13,199 bases of DNA from Alphaproteobacteria bacterium (GCA_030604165.1 JAUVWK010000038.1:1-13199); one strand, 5' to 3'. Shown: positions 1 through 7,809, counted from the first letter of the stretch. The notes: generated from the letters alone by a model not told the origin. Translations and numbers: made by a program.

Positions 1-962
1 GCCCAGGCGATCTGTTGATCAAGGTCGAGTATTGCGGCATTTGCGGCTCCGATCTGCACGCCACGCAGGAAGGCGCGCTGGTGGTGCCCGACGGCATGAT
101 CCTGGGCCATGAGTTCACCGGCGAAATCGTCGAGATCGGCGCCGAGGTCGGCCCCGGCTGGACCCTCGGCGAGCGCGTCACCGCGGTCCCGGTCAATGCC
201 TGCGAAGACTGCGGTCGGCAGTGCAAGCTCGGCATGGGCATCCATTGCCCGAACAATCTGATCACCGGGTTCGGCGTGCCGGGCGCCTATGCCGAATATA
301 TTCGCGTCGATGCGGGCAACGTCCTGAAGCTGCCCGCGGGCCTGGGCCTGCGCGAAGGCGCCATCGCGGAGCCGCTCGCTGTCGGCCATCACGTCATCGA
401 CAAGGCCGCGATGCGTCCGGGCAGCAATGTGCTGGTGATCGGCGCGGGGCCCATCGGCCTCTCGTGCGCGACTTTCGCCCGCTTCGCCGGCGCGCGTCAT
501 GCGGTGGTCAGCGAGTTCTCGGAAAGCCGCCGCCGACGCGCCGAGGCGATGGGCGCCACCGCGAGCCTCGACCCCGAGGCCGGCGATGTCGCCGAGCAGT
601 TCGCCGCCATCGCCGGCGGGCCGCCCGATCTGGTCATCGAATGTGTCGGCGTGCCGGGCATGCTCGAACAATGCCTCGAGCTGGTCAAACACCAGGGCAA
701 GGTGATGGTGTGCGGCGTCTGCACCAAGCCCGAGACGTTCATTCCACTGACGGCGCTGGCCAAGGAGGCCTGTCTACAGTGGGCGCTGGGTTATGTGCCG
801 CGCGATTTCGAGGTCGTGCTGGATCTGCTCGCCGCCGGTCGCATCGATCCCGAGCCGATGGTCACCCACGTAATCGGCTTCGACGATCTGGCCGCGCAGT
901 TCGAAAAGCTGCGTCGGCCGACCGACGAGTGCAAGATCCTGCTGCGGCCGCAACGCGGTTAA
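1..962 (+). CDS. Zinc-dependent alcohol dehydrogenase (MDR family), 5'-truncated by window edge
   Basis: Oxidises an alcohol or polyol to a carbonyl with NAD(P); medium-chain dehydrogenase of the sorbitol/threonine dehydrogenase type. The frame is open from base 3, and the first residues (PGDLLIKVEYCGICGSDLHA) are the usual start of the GroES-like domain, so only a short N-terminal piece should be missing; the TTG at 15 is probably internal. Visible: catalytic zinc Cys in CGICGSD (codon 42-44), GHE (105-113), a four-Cys structural-zinc loop (ACEDCGRQC...HC, with three rather than the usual two residues between its second and third Cys), and the Rossmann motif GAGPIG at 441-458. 319 residues are visible, against about 340-350 for the family. 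The stop lies 30 bases before the next gene, an SDR dehydrogenase on the same strand, which suggests one operon. Exact substrate unknown. Confidence 0.9.
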   Translation, partial: PGDLLIKVEYCGICGSDLHATQEGALVVPDGMILGHEFTGEIVEIGAEVGPGWTLGERVTAVPVNACEDCGRQCKLGMGIHCPNNLITGFGVPGAYAEYIRVDAGNVLKLPAGLGLREGAIAEPLAVGHHVIDKAAMRPGSNVLVIGAGPIGLSCATFARFAGARHAVVSEFSESRRRRAEAMGATASLDPEAGDVAEQFAAIAGGPPDLVIECVGVPGMLEQCLELVKHQGKVMVCGVCTKPETFIPLTALAKEACLQWALGYVPRDFEVVLDLLAAGRIDPEPMVTHVIGFDDLAAQFEKLRRPTDECKILLRPQRG

Positions 963-992
963 AGCGCAAGCGAACGACAGGGGAGGGAAGCC

Positions 993-1778
993 ATGGCTGG
1001 ACGTGTAGAGGGCAAGATCACAGTCGTCGCCGGCGCCGGCACCGGCGTGGGTCGGGCCTGCATGACGCTCTTCGGCCGCGAGGGCGCCACCGTGATCGGC
1101 AGCGCGCGGACGCAGGAAAATCTCGACGAGACCTTGCGGCTCGCCAAGGCCGCCGGCGGCGACGGCTTCGTCGTGGCGCTCGATCTCGCCAAGCCCGAAA
1201 GCGCCGAGGCACTGATCGAGGCGGTGATGGATGCCTATGGCCGCATCGACATCCTCGTGAACTCGGTCGGCGTCGGCTATAGCTGGCTCGACAAAAGTCC
1301 GGATTCGATGGGCGACATCGTCAACACCACGCCGGAGAAGTGGCACGAGGTGATGGCGATCAATCTCGACGCCTGCTTTTACATGTGTCGCGGCGTCATC
1401 CCGATCATGCAAAAGCAGGGCGGTGGCGCCATCGTCAATGTCGGCAGCATCTCGGGCTACCAGGGCCTGCCGGTGGCGCATACCTACACCGCGGCCAAGG
1501 GCGCCATGCTGAATTTGACCCGCTCGCTTTGCGTCACCTACGCCACGGACAACATCCGTACCAACTGCATCGCGCCCGGCGTCATCGACACGCCGATGGT
1601 GGCTGCGATCCTGCCCATGTTCGACGACGACGACATGGCCGACCGCCTGACGCCGATGAAGCGCCCCGGCACGCCCGAGGAGATGGCCTATGGCTGCCTT
1701 TATCTCGGCTCCGACGAGGCCAGCTATTGCAACGGCACGGTGCTCACCATCGACGGCGGCACCACCGCGCGGCAGTAG
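993..1778 (+). CDS. SDR family oxidoreductase
   Basis: Classical short-chain dehydrogenase/reductase of 261 aa, a cytosolic NAD(P)-dependent alcohol/ketone oxidoreductase. Visible motifs: glycine-rich cofactor loop AGAGTGVG near residues 13-20, the usual NNAG replaced by NSVG (90-93), catalytic Ser152, Tyr165 and Lys169 (YTAAK), and the C-terminal IDGG signature. The second strand ends in GSAR, with Arg39 where NAD-specific members usually carry Asp, so NADP is the more likely cofactor (inference). The ATG follows a strong GGGAGGG site at 981-987. A longer than usual insert (about 97-113) follows the NSVG motif. It lies between the zinc dehydrogenase and the FAD oxidoreductase in the same orientation, probably one catabolic operon. 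Substrate not deducible. Confidence 0.93.
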   Translation: MAGRVEGKITVVAGAGTGVGRACMTLFGREGATVIGSARTQENLDETLRLAKAAGGDGFVVALDLAKPESAEALIEAVMDAYGRIDILVNSVGVGYSWLDKSPDSMGDIVNTTPEKWHEVMAINLDACFYMCRGVIPIMQKQGGGAIVNVGSISGYQGLPVAHTYTAAKGAMLNLTRSLCVTYATDNIRTNCIAPGVIDTPMVAAILPMFDDDDMADRLTPMKRPGTPEEMAYGCLYLGSDEASYCNGTVLTIDGGTTARQ

Positions 1779-1811
1779 CGGCCCTGCGCCGTCACCGCCT
1801 GGCAGGCGAAC

Positions 1812-1820
1812 GAAGGGAGG
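1812..1820 (+). promoter_or_regulatory. Ribosome binding site deciding a TTG start
   Basis: GAAGGGAGG lies five bases before TTG 1826. The frame is open far upstream (to about 1340) but overlaps the SDR gene there. The site and the position of the FAD-binding motif right after it fix the start at 1826. Confidence 0.7.
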
Positions 1821-1825
1821 CGCAA

Positions 1826-3001
1826 TTGACCGCCAAAACGCCAAGCGAAGTGATTGTGGTCGGGGCCGGTATCGCCGGTGCCGCCGCGGCGTTTTTCTTG
1901 GCCGATTGGGGCGTCAAGGTAACGCTGATCGAGCGCCATCACCCGGCCGCGGGGCCCACCGGCCGGTCATCGGCCCTGTTGCATGCGTTCTACTACATGC
2001 CCGAGCTCTCGCGGCTGGCCGCGCGCGGCATCGATATTCTGCGTCAGATCCCGGCGCTCACCGGCGCCAGCGCCGGCTTCAACCGGATCGGGAATCTGTG
2101 GGGGACGGGGCCCGGGGCGGCGCAGGAATTCCGCGACGTGATCGCGCGCGTCAGGAGCGAAGGCTGCGAGATCGAAACGCTCGAGGCCAGCGAGCTGCCG
2201 CGGCACGCGCCGGACTTCAACTGGGACGGCATCGAGGTCGCCGCCTGGGAGCCGACCTGCGGTTACGCCGATTCCTATAGCGCGACCAACGCGCTGGTCA
2301 AAGGCGCGCGCGACCGCGGCGCGGCCGTGCGGCTCAACACGCCGGTGCGCCGGCTCGTCACCGCCGGGGGCCGCATCCAGGGTGTCGAGATCGAGGACGG
2401 CGAGCGCATCGGCGCCGATATCGTCATCGCCGCGCTCGGCGTCTGGAGCAAACCTGTCTTGGCTGAGATCGGGGTTCATCTCCCCTTGACGGTAGAGCGT
2501 CACCCCCATGTTCTGGTTGAGGCGGCGGGCATCGCACGGCAGATCATGCCCGTCTGCTGGGTCGACGACGTCTTGATGAATTATGGCCGGCCCGATGGCG
2601 AGGATGTGCTGATTCTAGCGAGCTGGTCCGGTGGCGGCACCGGGCTTCGCGGCGCGGACTCCGAACGCGGCAATTTGGTCGGCGACCCCGACGATTACAA
2701 CGAGGGCACGGAGAGCGACGAGGCGGTCGCCACCGTCAAATCCTTCCTCTCGCGCATCCCGCGGATTGAGCCGCTTGGCATCCGCCCCGGTTATTCGGGT
2801 CTTTACGACATGAGCCCCGACGATAATCCCATCATCGACGCCGTCTCGGGTGTCGACGGCTTGTTCGTCATTTGCGGCTCGAGCGGCCACGGTTTCAAAA
2901 TGGGCGCCGCGGTCGGTGAGGCCGCCGCGCGTATGGCGGTCGATGAGAAGCCCGCCGTCCTTGCGCCTTTCGCGATGGGGCGCTTCCCGCCGACGGGCTG
3001 A
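1826..3001 (+). CDS. FAD-dependent oxidoreductase, DAO / sarcosine-oxidase-like family
   Basis: A 391-aa flavoprotein of the D-amino-acid oxidase/glycine oxidase/sarcosine oxidase superfamily, expected to oxidise an amine or amino acid carbon-nitrogen bond. The N-terminal dinucleotide-binding motif GAGIAG (residues 13-18) is followed by the ribose-binding acidic end LIER. The C-terminal FAD-binding segment GSSGHGFKMG and the preceding GLYDMSPDDNPIID are typical of the monomeric sarcosine oxidase branch. In monomeric sarcosine oxidase a Cys just before the MYT segment binds FAD covalently; the matching residue here reads Gly325, so FAD is probably non-covalent (from remembered alignment). Start TTG 1826 is chosen from the adjacent GAAGGGAGG and protein length. 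It follows the SDR gene by 47 bases. Substrate unknown. Confidence 0.9.
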   Translation: MTAKTPSEVIVVGAGIAGAAAAFFLADWGVKVTLIERHHPAAGPTGRSSALLHAFYYMPELSRLAARGIDILRQIPALTGASAGFNRIGNLWGTGPGAAQEFRDVIARVRSEGCEIETLEASELPRHAPDFNWDGIEVAAWEPTCGYADSYSATNALVKGARDRGAAVRLNTPVRRLVTAGGRIQGVEIEDGERIGADIVIAALGVWSKPVLAEIGVHLPLTVERHPHVLVEAAGIARQIMPVCWVDDVLMNYGRPDGEDVLILASWSGGGTGLRGADSERGNLVGDPDDYNEGTESDEAVATVKSFLSRIPRIEPLGIRPGYSGLYDMSPDDNPIIDAVSGVDGLFVICGSSGHGFKMGAAVGEAAARMAVDEKPAVLAPFAMGRFPPTG

Positions 3002-3061
3002 ACCGGCATTTCCCCGCGCGTCGGCAGCCACAGGAACAATTTCCCCATTGCGCGGAGCATG

Positions 3062-3090
3062 TTGGCACGGCCGGCGCGGTGGCATAGGAT
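3062..3090 (+). promoter_or_regulatory. Candidate sigma-70-type promoter for the solute-binding protein gene
   Basis: TTGGCA (3062-3067) and TAGGAT (3085-3090) are separated by exactly 17 bases, matching the housekeeping consensus at 5/6 and 4/6 positions. Transcription would start near 3097, giving an A/C-rich, weakly structured leader of about 55 bases up to ATG 3152. The rest of the 150-base gap after the FAD gene holds nothing else recognised. Confidence 0.45.
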
Positions 3091-3151
3091 GCCAGGATCA
3101 AGCGTCAACAAACACAAATAAAACAAACGAACACAAACGGGAGGCCAATTG

Positions 3152-4549
3152 ATGTTCGAGAAAATCCTTAGAAAAGTACCGTCTGCCCTCGCCGCGGCCG
3201 CGCTCGGCTTGGTTCTGGCCGGCACCGCGCCGCATGGCTCGGCCCAGGCTTGGTCGTTGGAAGAGGCCGCGAAGCCCTACGCGGGCAGCGAAGTGCGCGG
3301 CATTTGCGACGGTTATGCGCCCTGCCTTGCCTATATCGAGCTCACCAAGGAGTTCGAGCAGCTTACCGGCATCAAGGTCAAGTTCGAGGTGGCCGACCTG
3401 CAGGCGATCCAGACCCAGTTCTTCACCGACCAGATCACCGGCTCGGAATATTACGACCTGGTCGAGGTGATCTCGTTCTCGAGCGGCGTTTTTCCGGCGC
3501 ACAAGTTGGTTCATCCCTATTCGGACTTTACCGACAACGCGGCGCTGCGCGACCCGGACGTCGACATGCACGACGACATCATTCAGTCGGTGCTCAAGCT
3601 CTGCTGCATTTCCGAAGGGGTGCAATATGCGGTGCCGACCAAGTTCGTGATGCCGTTCATGATCTGGCGCAAGGATCTGGCGACCGACGGGGAGCAGGCG
3701 AACTTCAAGGCCAAATACGGTCGCGACATGCCCTTGCCGCCGCGCGAATTCCAGGATTTCTACGATCTCGCCGAGTTCTTTACGCGCAAGAAGGGCGAGA
3801 CGCTGGCGGGCAAGGTTCTCGACAAGAACTTCTATGGCACGCTGATGCCGTTCAAGCGCCACCTGACCGTGCTCTATAATTTCGAGCGCGTCCTGCTCGG
3901 TATGGGCGCCCAATATGTCAACGACGACGGCAGCGTCGCGATCGATCAAGGTGACACCGCCGTCAAGGCGCTGGAATACTATCTTTCCATGCGCAAGTTC
4001 TCGCCGCCGGGCTTCATGGAGGGAACCTGGGACGAGGAATATGCCGAAATGTGCAACGGCAACCTCTTCGTCAATTGGAGCTGGACCGACACGACGCCAT
4101 TTCTCGAGATTTCCGACGACTGCCCGGCGTCGGCGGGCAATCTGGGCTACGGCCCGAACCTCGGCAACGGCTTGACCCAAGCCGAGGCGCAAGGCTGGTA
4201 CATCCCCTACAGCGCCCAGAACGCCGAGGCGGCCTACCTGTTCGTGCAGTGGCTGCAACGTTACGACGTGCAGGCCAAGACCATGCCGATGGGCGGCAAT
4301 CCCAGCCGCGAGGATGTGCTCCGCATGCCGGAGTGGCAGGCGGCCGATTGGGTGAACCGCGGGCGCGAAGAGGTCGTGCTTCACAACATCGACAACAACC
4401 TGCTCTATAGCCGGCCGAACCCGCCGGCGTGGCTCGCCTGGGGCGACATCATCATGGAGGAGCTGAGCGCCGCGGGTGCCGGCCTCCAGGACGCCGAGAC
4501 GACCATTTCGCAAATCGGGGCGCGGATGCGCGAGGCGGCAAGCGAATAG
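3152..4549 (+). CDS. ABC transporter periplasmic solute-binding protein (family 1, sugar type)
   Basis: Captures the transported solute in the periplasm and delivers it to the permeases. 465 aa. The signal peptide has a basic n-region (KILRK), a hydrophobic core (about 10-25) and an AQA cleavage site near residue 33; no lipobox Cys, so it is soluble and periplasmic. The mature part starts SLEEAAKPYAGSEVRG and shows the fold's usual early segments (LTKEFEQLTGIKV, YYDLVEV) and a Trp-rich middle (VNWSWTDTTPF). Several cysteines could form disulfides. Length is slightly above the common 410-440. ATG 3152 is preferred over the TTG three bases earlier because it lies seven bases after GGGAGG. A 12-bp hairpin follows the stop, fitting higher expression than the downstream genes. 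The ATPase is downstream; permeases are encoded on the other strand. Solute unknown. Confidence 0.92.
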   Translation: MFEKILRKVPSALAAAALGLVLAGTAPHGSAQAWSLEEAAKPYAGSEVRGICDGYAPCLAYIELTKEFEQLTGIKVKFEVADLQAIQTQFFTDQITGSEYYDLVEVISFSSGVFPAHKLVHPYSDFTDNAALRDPDVDMHDDIIQSVLKLCCISEGVQYAVPTKFVMPFMIWRKDLATDGEQANFKAKYGRDMPLPPREFQDFYDLAEFFTRKKGETLAGKVLDKNFYGTLMPFKRHLTVLYNFERVLLGMGAQYVNDDGSVAIDQGDTAVKALEYYLSMRKFSPPGFMEGTWDEEYAEMCNGNLFVNWSWTDTTPFLEISDDCPASAGNLGYGPNLGNGLTQAEAQGWYIPYSAQNAEAAYLFVQWLQRYDVQAKTMPMGGNPSREDVLRMPEWQAADWVNRGREEVVLHNIDNNLLYSRPNPPAWLAWGDIIMEELSAAGAGLQDAETTISQIGARMREAASE

Positions 4550-4574
4550 GCGCCAGGCTGCTTATCATCGATCT

Positions 4575-4610
4575 CCGGTCCGGCCGTGCCAGTCTCCGCG
4601 GCCGGACCGG
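4575..4610 (+). promoter_or_regulatory. Perfect 12-bp GC-rich hairpin after the solute-binding protein gene
   Basis: CCGGTCCGGCCG (4575-4586) pairs perfectly with CGGCCGGACCGG (4599-4610) across a 12-base loop. No T-run follows, so it is not a standard intrinsic terminator. It probably protects the 3' end of the binding-protein mRNA or limits read-through into the membrane genes, as REP-type hairpins do after malE in E. coli (analogy, not homology). Confidence 0.6.
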
Positions 4611-4647
4611 CGGATCGCCACGCTCATGTCTGCGCTCATAGAGGTCC

Positions 4648-4851
4648 GTGCCTTTGGATCGTCCTAATCTCCGCGCCTCCCTTTGGGCCGTGCTTTATTC
4701 GCTGCTCGTGGTCATCGTCTGCGGCGCCATGATCGATGCGGGTCTCTCCTACTTCATCGTCGTTCCGCTCGGCCTGTTCGCGTTGCCCTTGCTGGCGAGC
4801 CTGCCCTTTCTGATTTGGCTCCGCATCCCGAAAAGCGATGCGGGAGACTGA
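4648..4851 (+). CDS. Small membrane protein, two predicted helices, unknown function
   Basis: Up to 67 aa and almost wholly hydrophobic: one helix around residues 12-33 (LWAVLYSLLVVIVCGAMI) and a second around 36-59 (YFIVVPLGLFALPLLASL), ending in a short polar tail PKSDAGD. No family recognised. AGAGG at 4640-4644 precedes two possible starts: GTG 4648 (very close) and TTG 4654 (nine bases, better spaced, 65 aa). It is coupled to the next small gene by a TGATG overlap at 4849-4853. Its place between the binding protein and the ATPase suggests an accessory transporter subunit, or a small protein filling the position permeases usually occupy; both are inference. Confidence 0.7.
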   Translation: MPLDRPNLRASLWAVLYSLLVVIVCGAMIDAGLSYFIVVPLGLFALPLLASLPFLIWLRIPKSDAGD

Positions 4852-5027
4852 TGCGGGAGACTAGGGCCGTGCTGGAGCACTTTGTCGTCTTTGCGGTGTG
4901 CGCGCCGTTTCAGCTCCTGCTCGGGGTCTGGAATACGCGCAAGAAATGGCTCACGCCGGGCGAGGTCCGGTTTTGGGGCATGGCGCTCTTCGTGGTGGCC
5001 GAGTTTATCTATCTCGGGGCGCTGTGA
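4851..5027 (+). CDS. Small membrane protein, two predicted helices, unknown function
   Basis: 58 aa. A short charged N-terminus (MRETRAVLE) is followed by a hydrophobic helix (FVVFAVCAPFQLLLGVW), a basic loop (NTRKKW) and a second helix (FWGMALFVVAEFIYLGAL) that reaches the C-terminus. It overlaps by one base both the preceding small gene (TGATG, 4849-4853) and the ATPase gene (TGATG, 5025-5029), the pattern of translational coupling, which is the main reason to accept so short a gene. No family recognised. Probably works with the transporter encoded around it (inference). Confidence 0.7.
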   Translation: MRETRAVLEHFVVFAVCAPFQLLLGVWNTRKKWLTPGEVRFWGMALFVVAEFIYLGAL

Positions 5028-6106
5028 TGTCGGCTGTCCGGCTCGAGAACCTGACCAAGCGGTTTCTTTCATTTGCCGCGGTCGATGCCATCGACCTCTC
5101 GATCGATAGCGGCGAGTTCGTTGTCTTGGTCGGTCCCTCGGGCTCGGGCAAGACCACCTGCCTGAGAATGATCGCGGGCCTTGAGACAGTCACGTCGGGA
5201 AGCATCTTTATCGGCGACCGCGATGTCGCCGATGTCCATGCCAAGGATCGCGACGTCGCCATGGTCTTCCAGTCCTACGCGCTCTACCCGCACATGAGCG
5301 TGGCCGAGAATTTGGGCTTTGCGCTGAAGCTCAAAAAGATGCCGCGTACGGAAATCGAGCGCCGCGTGCGAGACGTGGCGGCGATCCTCGGCATCGTCGA
5401 GGAGCTGCCGCGCAAGCCCAAGACGCTCTCGGGCGGCCAGCAGCAGCGGGTCGCGCTGGGCCGTGCGATCGTGCGCGACCCGGCCGTCTTTCTCTTCGAC
5501 GAGCCCTTGTCCAATCTCGACGCCAAGCTCCGGATGGCCATGCGGAGCGAGCTGATCAAGCTCCACCGCCGCTTGGACGCGACGATGATCTATGTCACCC
5601 ACGATCAGATCGAGGCCATGACCATGGGCGACCGCATCGTCGTGATGAACGAGGGCCGCATTCAGCAGGTCGGCGCCCCGCTCACCGTCTATGACGATCC
5701 CGACAACGCCTTTGTCGCCGGCTTCATCGGCAGCCCGACCATGAATCTCCTGAACGGGACCATGGAGCGGCGCGACAATGGGCTCGCCTTCCAGGCGGAT
5801 GGCCTCACCCTCGCGCTTCCTCCCACCCATGCCGCGGCCCGGGACGGCGCCATGACGCTTGGCATTCGACCCGAATTTCTGGGTCTCGACCCGAACCATG
5901 GCGCGGTGGAATTGGCGGCCAGGATCGAGGCGGTCGAGCACCTCGGCGCGGACACGATCCTCGAGCTATCGACGGCTGGGCCATCGCTCATCGCGAAGCT
6001 CACCCGCAACGACAGGGTCCATTATGGCGACAGCGTGCGGCTGTGGGCGGCGCCCGACAAGATCCTCGCCTTCGACAGCGTGACGGGCGAGCGCCTGCGC
6101 GCGTAA
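5027..6106 (+). CDS. ABC transporter ATP-binding protein, MalK/UgpC type
   Basis: Cytoplasmic ATPase that powers family 1 (carbohydrate or polyol type) import. 359 aa, normal for the family. Visible: Walker A GPSGSGKT (36-43), Q-loop Gln82 (FQSYALYPHM), signature LSGGQ (134-138), Walker B FLFDEP with Asp158/Glu159, D-loop SNLD (162-165), H-switch His192 (YVTHDQ), then a C-terminal OB/TOBE regulatory domain from about residue 240, including the GIRPEFLGL segment. Start ATG 5027 overlaps the previous stop by one base (TGATG); the open frame extends upstream, but the domain begins normally here. The gene converges on the SDR gene at 6145 with only 38 bases between them and no clear terminator. 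It likely serves the two permeases encoded at 6994-8724 on the opposite strand. Confidence 0.95.
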   Translation: MSAVRLENLTKRFLSFAAVDAIDLSIDSGEFVVLVGPSGSGKTTCLRMIAGLETVTSGSIFIGDRDVADVHAKDRDVAMVFQSYALYPHMSVAENLGFALKLKKMPRTEIERRVRDVAAILGIVEELPRKPKTLSGGQQQRVALGRAIVRDPAVFLFDEPLSNLDAKLRMAMRSELIKLHRRLDATMIYVTHDQIEAMTMGDRIVVMNEGRIQQVGAPLTVYDDPDNAFVAGFIGSPTMNLLNGTMERRDNGLAFQADGLTLALPPTHAAARDGAMTLGIRPEFLGLDPNHGAVELAARIEAVEHLGADTILELSTAGPSLIAKLTRNDRVHYGDSVRLWAAPDKILAFDSVTGERLRA

Positions 6107-6144
6107 CCCGGTCTTGGTCGCAGGCGCCGTTAATTCGATGATTT

Positions 6145-6921
6145 TTACACCGCCGTATAGCCGCCATCGATGACCAGTTCGCTGCCGGTGACGAATTTGG
6201 CTTCGTCGGAGGCGAGATAAAGCACGCCGTTGGCGATTTCATCCGGCTCGCCGACGCGCCCGATGGGATGCAATTTGCCGAACTCGGCCAGGCCCGTCGG
6301 GACATCGCCATAGTCGCGCCGGCAATCGTCTTCCATCATCGCCGTATGAATATAGCCGGGGTGAATCGAATTGACGCGAATGGCGCTGCCGTCGCGCCCG
6401 CATTCAATCGCCACCGCCTTGGTGAATAGCCGCACCGCGCCCTTAGAGGCGCAATAAGCCGAGAGATTCTCCAATCCGGTCAAGCCGAGGATGGAGGAGA
6501 TGTTGATGATGGAACCGCCACCGGCGCGGCGCATCGCCGGAATGGCGAATTTCGTGCCGAGGAATACCCCATCGACATTGACCGCCATGACCGAGCGCCA
6601 ATCCGCCAATGACATTTTGTCGACGCTCTCGCTAAGGGCGATGCCGGCATTGTTGACAAGAATATCCAGCCCGCCAAAGGCAGCTTCCACAGCGTCGACG
6701 GCAGCCCGCCACGCCGCCTCGTCGGTAACGTCGAGGGCGACGAACAGGGCCTCCCCGCCAGCCGCTTGAATCTCCGCCACCACATCGGCGCCGTGCGCCG
6801 CGTCGATATCGGCGACGGCCACCCGCGCACCCTCCTTGGCTAGGCGGATGGCGATGGATCGCCCGATGCCGGCCGCCGCGCCGCTGATCAAGGCCGCCTT
6901 TTTGGCCACCCGTCCGGTCAT
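6145..6921 (-). CDS. SDR family oxidoreductase, probably NAD-dependent
   Basis: Classical SDR of 258 aa. Motifs: cofactor loop SGAAAGIG (13-20), Asp38 at the end of the second strand (VAVADID), which favours NAD over NADP, NNAG (90-93), catalytic Ser143, Tyr156 and Lys160 (YCASK), HPG after the sixth strand and the terminal VIDGGYTAV. It resembles 3-alpha/20-beta-hydroxysteroid dehydrogenase and cyclohexanol dehydrogenase-like members, but substrates in this family cannot be assigned from sequence. Start ATG 6921 follows a GGGAGGGCGG site. It lies downstream of the two permease genes on the same strand, separated by 72 bases that contain two small hairpins, so it is probably co-transcribed with them. 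It is the second SDR of the window and clearly different in sequence from the one at 993. Confidence 0.93.
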   Translation of the reverse strand: MTGRVAKKAALISGAAAGIGRSIAIRLAKEGARVAVADIDAAHGADVVAEIQAAGGEALFVALDVTDEAAWRAAVDAVEAAFGGLDILVNNAGIALSESVDKMSLADWRSVMAVNVDGVFLGTKFAIPAMRRAGGGSIINISSILGLTGLENLSAYCASKGAVRLFTKAVAIECGRDGSAIRVNSIHPGYIHTAMMEDDCRRDYGDVPTGLAEFGKLHPIGRVGEPDEIANGVLYLASDEAKFVTGSELVIDGGYTAV

Positions 6922-6957
6922 GTTACCGCCCTCCCGCGATCATGTTGGATTGCCGCC

Positions 6958-6990
6958 ATGTCGTCCCCGACATCCGCCGCACCATGCGGC
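6958..6990 (-). repeat. Two adjacent small hairpins between permease and SDR genes
   Basis: ATGTCG-TCCC-CGACAT (6958-6973) and GCCGCA-CCA-TGCGGC (6976-6990) are perfect 6-bp inverted repeats lying side by side in the short gap between the end of the permease frame (6994) and the SDR start (6921). No T-run follows on the minus strand. They could be processing or stability structures; either could also be chance in GC-rich DNA. Confidence 0.35.
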
Positions 6991-6993
6991 CTG

Positions 6994-7809
6994 TCAGCCC
7001 TTGACGGCGCCGAAGGTCAGGCCCTGAACCAGCTTCTTTTGAATGAAAAAGATAAATACCAGCACGGGGATGCTCTGGATGATGGAGGCTGCCGCGACCT
7101 GACCCCACAGCGTCCCGGTATGCAGGACCAACGAGGGGATCATGACCGGCAGCGTCCTGGTCTCGCCGCCGGTGAGGATGAGCGAAAACAGAAGCTCGTT
7201 CCAAGAGAAGATCAGGACGAAGATCGAGACGGCGATAAGCCCGGGATAGGTCATCGGCAGCGCGATGCGCTAGAACACCCGGAAGTGGCCGCAGCCGTCG
7301 AGATAGGCGGCCTCTTCGACCGCCCGCGGCACGTCGTCGAAAAACGACCGCATCATCCAAACGACGAGCACGAGATTGAAGGTGGAGTGGGCCAGGATCA
7401 CCGCGAAATGAGTGTTCACCAGCCCGAGCCAATTGAAGATCAGATACATCGGCAGGGCATAGGCGACCGGCGGTCCGAGCCGCGTCGCGAGGATAAAGAA
7501 GAACAGATGATTGCCCGCCGGCACGCGGAAGCGGGAAAAGCCGTAGGCCGCCAGGGTGCCGACGATCACGGTCAAGGCGGTGCTCGAGGCGCCGATGATG
7601 ACCGAGTTCAACAGGTAGGTGTCGAAGCCCTTGCCGAAGATGTCGAGGTAGTTGATCGTCGTGGCATCGAAGATCCATTTCGGCTCCGACGTGATCAGGT
7701 CGATGCGTTTCTTGAAGCTCGCGAGCAGGATCCAGACATAGGGAAACAGCGCCACCACCAGAAGGATGAGGAGCGGTAGGGCGAACCCGAGCAGATTGCG
7801 GCGGCGCAT
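6994..7809 (-). pseudogene. ABC transporter permease (MalG/UgpE type) interrupted by an in-frame TAG
   Basis: Inner-membrane permease of a family 1 importer. The frame is continuous from ATG 7809 to TGA 6994, 271 codons, the normal length, except for a TAG at 7270-7272 (codon 180). The first part (179 codons) has the N-terminal helix (FALPLLILLVVALFPYVWILLASFK), the mid-domain and the start of the EAA loop (EEAAYLDGCGHFRVF). The second part resumes with RIALPMTYPGLIAVSIF, the end of the same loop, and two more helices. Family members usually read FW before R-I-x-L-P, so TAG probably replaces TGG by one base change. The frame is otherwise intact. It may be a recent nonsense mutation, a sequencing error or, less likely, a read-through codon. 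A restart at ATG 7254 would give only 86 aa. It starts directly after the TAG of the upstream permease (TAGATG). Confidence 0.85.

Noticed and set aside
1340..1825. N-terminal extension of the FAD oxidoreductase
   Set aside because: The upstream frame overlaps the SDR gene and is Arg/His-rich; the ribosome binding site at 1812-1820 and the FAD motif position place the start at TTG 1826.
774..1844. 356-codon open frame on the minus strand
   Set aside because: It is antisense to the SDR gene and the end of the alcohol dehydrogenase gene, shows no domain motif and has shadow-like composition.
3063..3080. Possible sigma-54 promoter (TGGCAC start)
   Set aside because: The downstream half (TTGC) is missing at the required spacing.
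3098..4513. 471-codon open frame on the minus strand
   Set aside because: It lies antisense to the binding-protein gene, which has a signal peptide and clear family sequence. The translation is rich in Arg, His, Val and Leu without motifs, as expected from GC-rich antisense frames.
7270..7272. Pyrrolysine insertion at the amber codon
   Set aside because: The residue is normally Trp in a permease loop, no methylamine methyltransferase or Pyl genes are present, and a one-base nonsense change is simpler.
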